A stretch of DNA of 33,759 nt from an uncultured Granulosicoccaceae bacterium (GTDB lineage Bacteria; Pseudomonadota; Gammaproteobacteria; Granulosicoccales; Granulosicoccaceae): the NCBI GenBank assembly GCA_938041955.1, contig CALISD010000160.1:1-33759 (forward strand). The letters run 5' to 3'. Below are positions 33,001-33,759 of this stretch, piece after piece; position 1 is the stretch's first letter, and the number at the start of each line of letters is the position of its first letter. The notes beneath the pieces were generated by a model. The model saw only the letters and a list, made by a program, of their open reading frames with translations. It did no database searches and was not told the origin of the DNA. The translations under genes were made by a program, and so were the position numbers.

Positions 33001-33418
33001 TGTTAAACAGCACAACCAGGCCAAAGATGCCAAGCTGTTCATCGACTCAACAACACTTAGCGTATCCGGATTCGAAGTGCTGCTGGAGTTGAAATCTACA
33101 CTTATGGGTGACGTCACGTCCAACGCCAACTTCCTGGATGGCTTGTCAAGATTTGGAAACGATCTTGATCAATCCGAAGAACAAAATGCTCGCAACTATA
33201 AAATAGGAACCGATGCAGGACTCGGCATATCGCTAAGTATTACGGCAGGTATTTTGGGCTGGGTACTCCGGGGCGGTGCATTGTTTGCCAGCGCTATGGC
33301 GTCAACACCACTCTGGAATAGCATCGATCCGCTCAAAGTAGTCCGCAAGCGAGAAAGTGACGAAGAAGTGTCCGAAGCGGATGACAAGCTTGAAGATTTT
33401 TTCTCTAAGGCGAACTAG
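15080..33418 (+). CDS. Giant LEPR-XLL/DUF4347 repeat protein (6112 residues), putative surface adhesin
   Basis: One uninterrupted 18.3-kb frame. Order: LEPR-XLL-like motif LEQRVLYS (20-27); DUF4347 (about 103-270); LamG (281-450); DUF642-like domain (533-690); C-type-lectin-like domain (703-845); cadherin-like domains; LamG (about 1190-1387); CSPG-type repeat; VCBS-type domain with an inserted LamG; 27 tandem repeats of about 133 residues (1842-5430); two about 120-residue cadherin-like units, a CSPG-type and a VCBS-type domain; then a linker, a C-terminal hydrophobic segment (about 6047-6079) and a charged 33-residue tail. Acidic DxDD and NDG motifs suggest calcium binding. Such proteins usually act in adhesion. 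There is no classical signal peptide, and the ribosome site is weak; the start is chosen because the LEPR motif sits at the expected place. No secretion genes adjoin it. Confidence 0.93.
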   Translation: MTQATKKNTAGQKTVVLETLEQRVLYSIDFLTSGLNSVHEPGSIEPQLKDHIDISAIPAGDPPLPATKLFLPDTQQIENSKKPEHYQSEADPIDSNEKSETKFELVIVDSGVENSDKLLSDLNTTQSDQIERQWIWLDPEHDGVKQITELLDGVVEVDAIHIISHGDSQGFQLGSSSLDINTASNYKEDLSKWSLSLTHDADLLIYGCDLASTASGRALIDTISDATNSDVAASTDVTGHSQLGGDWELEYEQGDISTAVAISSEAQSSWDAALSTTDISSGIELNTDGGNDAYFLISNGGSILTGATQFTYEIIFSAPDIGVTTGLLNYFAGGEEISFFIDTSNQFLIWIGGTQHISTAIDYSVLKDGNIHSVSVTWDNTIGDWQLYVDGQLTDSGTGLATGHSIVAGGTMIIGQEQDIAGGFDPDHIFSGTIYDIRLWNQVRTEAEISPQYNQKLDLLSNPPGLISNWQMTELTGVTNDRVLDAAGGNNLLVGHVTGFTPSTPSGDLTAIEDAAAGTSVGFVIPHNPEVTNDIVFDGLFREGATIATNNTYGTGATIGGWTVANGNIESHGGWIGAGPLGGVPIELGTTAAGKISQTLTTEVGQSYQVTFALTGDFSSGNLTKYFETSFGVATTSLEIKQPEGWSNSNPLWEHRTITFSATSSSTILSFESLETAQFHPIITNVQVTKLPTAVTAILSSDPTISYNAATNKFYQVSAALTNWDNAQTAASNNLLNGVAGQLVNIRTPYENTVIPVAAAGSTTKLHIGGTDATSEGTWNWVDNGTETDTFYTAGATATGSYSAFKTPEPDSLSGDEDQLSILMGDRSWTDTNAVDVHSSIIEWDANEVLTNYNFALTDDADGRFAIDSHTGEITVANGSLLELQSYDITVAVTGADNTTFSKTMPVAVNSINEAPAFNQLDGIINYIAGTPPAILDNNVLFTDTELDARNNGLGNYAGATLTLARDTGANTDDIFTVTASGGLAISGTNLIKNGSPIASIDTTSTPGLLSVVFTEAFGEVPSSADVNNILIRYSNNTATPPASVTVNWGIDDGNTGDQGAGGALQSAGSSTINFTIPPILDITAPTSTIFISEDTAITFNGAEIIQVDDGISTDQEIQVLLAVDNGTLTLSGTTGVSFRDGSDATESMVLQGRESNINAALNGMVFTPDAEYSGSTSLTVQLMLSAYSNGEYKFESDATDTSIGPPRNGTLVGDAAIISDPARGNVLNLDGAGYVSISSDFGQPNSIAIGGWVNLSAGASRSEFISIDDRVHIALDENGSGVKGSVQVGASSWVDLDSNIFVAGTGWRHIAYSVNTTNDMHRLYIDGVEVASSAIGGPIYWAGATNSYIGVHPPSGGHLLNGLVDEVRIYTSPISAEEVMALATDNHTLVDTVAITVAAINDSPLVGTNTGAGTRVGGSVTITTDMLNESDPDDFGTELTYNVTGTSHGLLERTSNPGVAISNFTQADIDTNQITFVHDGLSGSNGNFNYTLVDGGEDGATPYNGSFSIFISGAIADSYSTDEDTPLSVGTATGALANDGKGGLMLGGNPVLNFDARTDTDGNALWTSNVGTVNLTLTGATYTTSPDNPLPGITSAFDLSGIASGATAPALDSLPEINGAQSATLEAWIFIDSLSGNNMIFDTGNTGNTGISLLASDGQLVLAVADSGSLNISTTNAPTAGSWHHIALTVELQAGSDQINLYVDGVLATGMIWPLSNWAPGPFGLGTTNGSTVGGYSGDLTGQIAHFRIHDQTLDAATISYHATNPGAGSATPYVASYNPTTAVGNINGVFAAGSFNYDPNGQFEYLAAGQSTTDTFDYTYNDGYGNTDLATVTITINGVNDIPVQSAIESAALPYTENDPATIITSTLEVTDVDAEPINSATVSITGNFVSGQDTLSVASQSGISGTFNSSSGILTLSGLSSVANYQTALRSITYGNTSDTPSTLTRTVTFKINDGVASSNLQSRDIVISEVNDPPVLSAIETTPVSYTENSPSIGVTGSLAIDDDDDTTVQSATVSISGNFTFGQDVLEFTDQPGITGNFDTTTGIMTLAGSATLADYETAIHSITYHNTSDNPSTQVRTVSFFVNDGNSDSNQLSRTILPSAVNDAPALTNIEVAPVLYTENGTPIGITGNLAVSDIDDSNIETATVSIIGNFATSEDILAFTDQPGITGSYDAINGVLTLTGSATLADYETALHLVTYENISDNPSTLDRTVSFLANDGDDNSNQLSRTISLTAINDPPQLSGIEALPASYTEGGLPVIITGNVAVADDDDTNIENAIVSITSNFAIGEDVLNFSAQPGITGSYNSTNGELTLSGSATLADYQTAIRSITYENTSDNPSTLTRTVSIVVNDGDTNSIPVARNITFTPINDPPLLSNIENFPVSYSEGASPTIVSASLSVADVDDTSIESMIVSITGNFSTGEDVLAFTDQPGITGNYDAANGELTLTGPATLADFESATHLITYHNTSDNPSALDRTITFVANDGDVNSNPVSRDIAFTAVNDAPVLSAIELAPAVYTENGSPIGITANLALTDADDLNIESATVSITANFATGEDVLSFSDQPGITGNYDANNGILTLTGSATLTDYETALHSVTYHNASDNPSTPDRTVSFVVNDGAVNSNLMSRNIQFTAVNDAPVLSTIEAAPALYTENGAPIGLTGNLAVADVDDTNIESATVSITANFTVGEDVLAFTDQPGITGNYDAANGVLTLTGPSTLANYQAAIHLVTYHNTSDNPSTLGRTVSFIVNDGDDTSNLLSRNIQFTAVNDAPLLSTIEAATALYTENSAPVGITGNLAVDDVDDTAIESATISISSNFAAGEDVLAFADQPGITGSFDAVNGVLTLTGSATLADYETVLHSVTYHNTSDDPSTLDRTISFVVNDGNDTSNPLSRNIQFTAVNDAPVLSTIETLPALYTENGVPVVITGKLAVADIDDTSIESATISISSNFAAGEDVLAFTDQPGITGSFDAVNGVLTLTGSATLDDYETVLHSVTYHNTSDNPSTLDRIVSFVVNDGDDTSNLLSRNIQFAAVNDAPLLSTIEAAPALYTENGAPVSITGNLAIADVDDTAIESATISISSNFAAGEDVLAFTDQPGITGSFDAVNGVLNLTGSGTLADYETVLHSVTYHNTSDNPSTLDRTISFVVNDGNDTSNLLLRNIQFTAVNDAPVLSTIEIVPALYTENSTPIGITGNLAVADVDDSNIESATISISSNFAAGEDVLAFTDQPGITGSFDAVNGVLSLTGSATLADYETVLHSVTYHNTSDNPSTLDRIVSFVVNDGDTSNLLSRNIQFTAVNDAPLLSTIEAAPALYTENGAPVGITGNLAVADVDDTAIESATISISSNFAAGEDVLAFTDQPGITGSFDAVNGVLTLTGSATLDDYENVLHSVTYHNTGDNPSTLDRTISFVVNDGDDTSNLLSRNIQFTAVNDAPVLSTIETAPAPYTENSTPIGITANIAIADVDNTTIKYATVSITANFAAGEDVLAFTDQPGITGSYDAINGVLTLTGSATLADYETAIRTVTFQNTSDNPSTLDRTVSFVVNDGDDFSNTLSRNVSFTAVNDSPTLTSIEAAPALYTENDAPLSVTGNLAVSDVDDTNIESATVFITGNFAAGEDVLAFTDQPGITGSYDAINGVLTLTGSATLADYEIAIRTVTFQNTSDNPSTLDRTVSFVVNDGADNSNLLSRNIQFTAVNDAPVLSTIETTTALYTENSTPIGITGNLAAADVDDTTIESATVSITDNFAAGEDILTFTDQLGITGSYDAINGVLSLTGSTTLANYETALHLITYQNTSDNPSALDRTISFVVNDGDDTSNLLSRNIQFTSVNDAPVLSTIEIAPALYTENSIPIGITGNLAVADVDDSNIESATVSITGNFTAGEDVLSFTDQTDITGNYDAINGVLTLTGSATLADYEIALHSVAYQNNSDDPSTAIRTVSFIVNDGDSISNLASRDIELTPANDAPVLSTIEISPALYTENGVPVGITGNLTVADVDDTNIESASVSIIGNFASGEDILAFTDRPGISGNYDASNGVLTLTGSATRADYEAALHSVTYQNTSDNPSTPDRTVSFVVSDGDDTSNLLSRDVAFTAVNDLPVLTNIEIAPALYTENGSPIAITGNLAVSDIDDTEIESATVSIVGNFVQGEDELIFTDQSGITGSYDAMSGELTLTGAAPLTEYETAIHSIRYQNTSDNPSALNRTVSIVVNDGDIDSNLLSRGILLTAVNDSPEVSTIETAAAHFSENGVPILITGNLSVSDIDDTNIESATISITGNFAAGEDVLMFTDQPVITGNYDASNGIMMLNGSATLADYETAIHSVTYQNTSDKPSTLDRTVSFVVRDNDDNSNLLSRDITISATNDSPVLSTIETAPALYTENAAAIAVTGNLMFSDVDDTHIESASVSITGNFAADEDVLTFVDQSGITGNYNSATGVLTLSGSATLADYETASRSIGYENTSDNPSVLDRTVSFQVNDGDDSSNQLSRNIVFTSVNDSPVLINIEAAPAIYTENAIPVGITGNLNISDIDDTNIESATVSITTNFINSEDELIFTDQSGITGVFNAATGEMFLSGSASIADYKTAIHSVRYNNTSDNPSDATRVVTFVVNDGDVDSNVLFRSIEVVPVNDTPSITNIEQLPVSYTENDVPTLLSNSLALSDSDDIQLETATVAVIGNFTAGEDLLLFNDQAGITGNYDATTGILTLSGSSSISDYQTALQSIRYENSSDNPTDLTRTVSISTNDGDGTSNTITRDIAFTAVNDSPVLSGTETVPVPYTENSQAINFTNSLTISDLDDTNIELATISITDNFTIGEDKLLFTDQSGITGSYSPVTGILSLTGTATLDEYQIAIRSVTYQNTSDNPSTLDRLISVTVFDGNFNSNPLFRNIVLTAVNDSPALSDIENTPAVYIENSAPIGITATLALADIDNTNIESATVSISDNYTATEDELVFVDQAGITGLYQNGLLTLSGTATVAEYQQALRNVTYTNISDDPNPLTRQITYSINDGDLNSNQMTRAVEIVPVNDAPVATSIDSLALPYTENAGQVPVSTTLALNELDDINLESATVQITGNYRPVEDRLNYAGTGNITASWNPLIGQLTLSGSHSVMAYQTALRSVTYENINDNPDNSIRTLSFSVNDGSSSSNITQRNIVLTAVNDAPVQLNIEISDVVFTENAGPIAITSTLALADLDDQMIESAIISIVDGYNSVQDRLSVANNTSTITATWNPARAQLTLAGTDTLAAYQSALRSVVYENTDANPSLEPRTITFSINDGNADSNLSARQLVIVPINNAPATTNIESATLDYIENAGGITITSTLGVDDIDNAVLDAATVAISNGFHPAEDTLLFNNTSNITGSWDSIAGTLTLSGADTLIAYQTALRSVQYENSSEQPAPDIRTLDFRVFDGELLSNSITRTITVTSVNDAPTGAEATLTFLEDNNYILSRTDFGFSDVLDNNNFSAVDITELPVNGQLILNGIPLVAGQKINISDIDANLLVFSPQPDANGIAYDHFGFNVQDDGGNAHGGNSSDPQQRIITFDVTSVSDAPSGEDNTVSTPEDIDYIFSKEDFQFTDPLDNDTFISIVITSLPNTGILKIGDEAVTAGSVIDTADIDSGLLIYTPPSNDTGRGYHGFGYRVQDSGSNINGGEFTDPTDNFISFDLPGVNDPPLLITENATVDEGSENTLTTAVLTATDADDLLSNELTFSLGSVPLHGKLTLNGNTLSPGNTFTLAALEADQLIYTHDGSETSSDFFDVSVQDGGEDGSIPSSGRFSISITEVIDPAPDVKGDQLNLAFGQPFDSLDGDLLESGYSELSNAALASNTVLLVELVQAPAHGTIELNSNGTFSYQHDGSAVLTDFFTYRVTNEDGVSTLAQVDISIAPPLAAAFTASGFEQPDIPEVEQEAVGNTEETPTEGGQAEFLEPDHFAPIPQVERARADTNEIITNLYVAPVESRVALISSLEALDVKQHNQAKDAKLFIDSTTLSVSGFEVLLELKSTLMGDVTSNANFLDGLSRFGNDLDQSEEQNARNYKIGTDAGLGISLSITAGILGWVLRGGALFASAMASTPLWNSIDPLKVVRKRESDEEVSEADDKLEDFFSKAN
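15386..15889 (+). other. DUF4347 domain with His/Cys pair (within the giant protein)
   Basis: Residues 103-270. A hydrophobic strand leads into SHGDSQG with His165 and Gly166, and a second hydrophobic strand (DADLLIYGCD) into Cys208. Hydrophobic block-His-Gly and hydrophobic block-small residue-Cys is the layout of clan CD peptidases (caspases, gingipains, CHAT). DUF4347 is recognised from its overall sequence; that it is a peptidase is my inference. Its place just after the N-terminal sorting motif would suit self-processing. Confidence 0.75.
15920..17815 (+). other. LamG, DUF642-like, C-type-lectin-like and cadherin-like domains
   Basis: Residues 281-450 are LamG/ConA-like (SVTWDNTIGDWQLYVDG, then IYDIRLWNQVRTEAEI). 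Residues 533-690 resemble DUF642/choice-of-anchor domains (GWTVANGNIE, ISQTLTTEVGQSYQVTF). Residues 703-845 resemble C-type-lectin folds (LTNWDNAQTAA, GTWNWVDNGTE, SIIEWD) but have no cysteines. Residues 848-912 are cadherin-like (FAIDSHTGEITV). These four would give carbohydrate- or protein-binding surfaces near the N-terminus. Confidence 0.65.
18647..19240 (+). other. Second LamG domain of the giant protein
   Basis: Residues about 1190-1387, with the typical GWRHIAYSVN, HRLYIDGVEV and LNGLVDEVRIYTSPIS segments of concanavalin-type LamG domains. It follows an Ig-like segment and precedes a CSPG-type repeat (19277-19618). Confidence 0.7.
19631..20602 (+). other. VCBS-type domain interrupted by a third LamG domain
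   Basis: The first part of a VCBS/cadherin-like domain (DSYSTDEDTPLSVG to ALANDG, 19631-19705) is separated from its natural continuation (VASYNPTTAVGN to TITINGVND, from 20405) by a complete LamG domain (about 19868-20381: ATLEAWIFIDS, WHHIALTVEL, IAHFRIHDQ). The two VCBS parts read through normally if the insert is removed. Confidence 0.65.
20603..31369 (+). repeat. Array of 27 tandem 399-bp repeats (133-residue cadherin-like units)
   Basis: Units start at the Asn codon of the ND(A/S/P)P motif: 20603, 21002, 21401, 21800, 22199, 22598, 22997, 23396, 23795, 24194, 24593, 24989, 25388, 25787, 26186, 26585, 26984, 27383, 27782, 28181, 28580, 28979, 29378, 29777, 30170, 30569 and 30971. Twenty-four units are exactly 399 bp; unit 11 is 396, unit 24 is 393 and unit 26 is 402. 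Consensus landmarks are YTEN, DxDDxxIESA, GEDxLxFxDQ, GITG, LTLxGSATLADYE, NTSDNPS, FxVNDGD and SNxLSR. Middle units are nearly identical in DNA; outer units are diverged. Confidence 0.95.
23396..25387 (+). repeat. Higher-order two-unit repeat within the array (units 8-12)
   Basis: Units 8, 10 and 12 share one variant (NDAPLLSTIEAA, DDTAIESA, DRTISFVV) and units 9 and 11 another (NDAPVLSTIE, DRIVSFVV). The DNA of alternate units matches long stretches almost base for base, for example the second halves of units 9 and 11. This is a period of about 798 bp laid over the 399-bp period. Confidence 0.75.
31370..33418 (+). other. C-terminal part of the giant protein: four beta domains, linker and membrane segment
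   Basis: Two related cadherin-like units (31370-31735 and 31736-32095, sharing a FxFxDxLDNxxF pattern and GGN/GGE loops) are followed by a CSPG-type unit (about 32096-32445, DGGEDGSIPSSG) and a VCBS-type unit (about 32446-32750, APAHGTIELNSNGTFSYQHDG). A Glu/Pro/Thr-rich linker follows, and residues about 6047-6079 are hydrophobic with an Arg-Gly-Gly in the middle (GWVLRGGALFAS). The last 33 residues are charged (DPLKVVRKR, then acidic). This end would anchor the protein in a membrane. Confidence 0.7.
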
Positions 33419-33759
33419 TGAGCTGTGCGGGAAGGTCGGTAACAAACTTTTCACAGCCACGGTCGTCAGAGCAAGGCGGAAAAATGCAGGCATAGCAGGG
33501 CCTACGTCGAATTTTTCCAACGCAGCACAGGCTACTGTGGCGAAGATAAAGTGTTACCGAAATTTCCAAACAGCCCACTAGCCTGCATTATTCATGAGGT
33601 TCGTCACTCAGCGGAAATAGCGCTAAACAGGTCGCATGATCGAGTGAGAAACGTGGCCCGCCACGTGCCGAGCTTAATCATGCGAGATGTGACGCGATAT
33701 TTTCGTCTGATGGCGAATAGACACACTGTTATTTTCATAGTGGCCCTCCAACGACAGTT
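33419..33759. other. Intergenic region after the giant gene, with structured repeat copy 2
   Basis: No gene starts here that I can support; the open frames at 33302-33581 overlap the end of the giant gene on either strand and look like shadows. No obvious Rho-independent terminator follows the giant gene. The last 179 bases are the second copy of the dispersed repeat. Confidence 0.5.
33581..33759 (+). repeat. Structured 180-bp dispersed repeat, copy 2
   Basis: Same orientation as 5139-5318 and about 90 percent identical by eye; it may continue past the window edge. The nested pairings recur: CGTCAC (33602-33607) with GTGACG (33689-33694), CGCATGAT (33633-33640) with ATCATGCG (33677-33684), and hairpin ACGTGG-cccg-CCACGT (33651-33666). 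The differences from copy 1 largely spare the three stems: one change turns a G-U-type pair into a G-C pair, and one breaks the innermost pair of the middle stem. Confidence 0.85.

Overview
The window looks like chromosomal DNA of a Gram-negative, probably marine gammaproteobacterium of moderate GC content. The evidence is a lipoprotein with a lipobox, a DUF1127 protein, a YdgA-like DUF945 protein, an EGLN/SM-20-type prolyl hydroxylase, and a giant surface-type protein that begins with an LEPR-XLL-like motif and DUF4347. The exact lineage cannot be fixed from the sequence. I see no rRNA, tRNA, CRISPR array, transposase or phage gene.

Left part (1-6900): a patatin-like phospholipase lipoprotein (+), then on the minus strand a Nudix hydrolase, two small membrane proteins and a membrane-embedded AraC-type regulator. 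A near-perfect 44-bp-stem hairpin lies between the regulator and the small membrane protein downstream of it. A structured 180-bp repeat follows, then an exported or membrane-anchored alpha/beta hydrolase (+) and a small DUF1127 protein (-).

Middle (6900-14430): a LysR regulator, a short-chain dehydrogenase and an SMP-30/gluconolactonase-type lactonase run in the same direction. They look like a small sugar-oxidation unit in which the dehydrogenase would make a lactone and the lactonase would open it. Convergent to them, on the minus strand, are a DUF3857/transglutaminase-like protein, a DUF945 protein and a 2-oxoglutarate/Fe(II) prolyl hydroxylase of the EGLN type. About 650 bp without a convincing gene follows.

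Right part (15080-33418): one gene of 18.3 kb encodes a 6112-residue protein. In order it has an LEPR-XLL-like N-terminus, DUF4347 with a His/Cys pair resembling clan CD peptidases, LamG, a DUF642-like domain, a C-type-lectin-like domain, cadherin/Ig-like domains, two more LamG domains (one inserted inside a VCBS-type domain), 27 tandem cadherin-like repeats of almost exactly 133 residues (399 bp), further cadherin/VCBS-type domains, and a C-terminal membrane segment with a short charged tail. The middle of the array shows recent homogenisation, including a two-unit higher-order period. The Cys of the DUF4347 pair is the only cysteine I can find in the whole protein. No secretion system gene is visible beside it.

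A second copy of the structured 180-bp repeat follows the giant gene and runs to the window edge. The two copies are in the same orientation, about 28.4 kb apart. The most novel-looking items are the giant protein (single-Cys protease-like domain, nested LamG, homogenised array) and the structured intergenic repeats.
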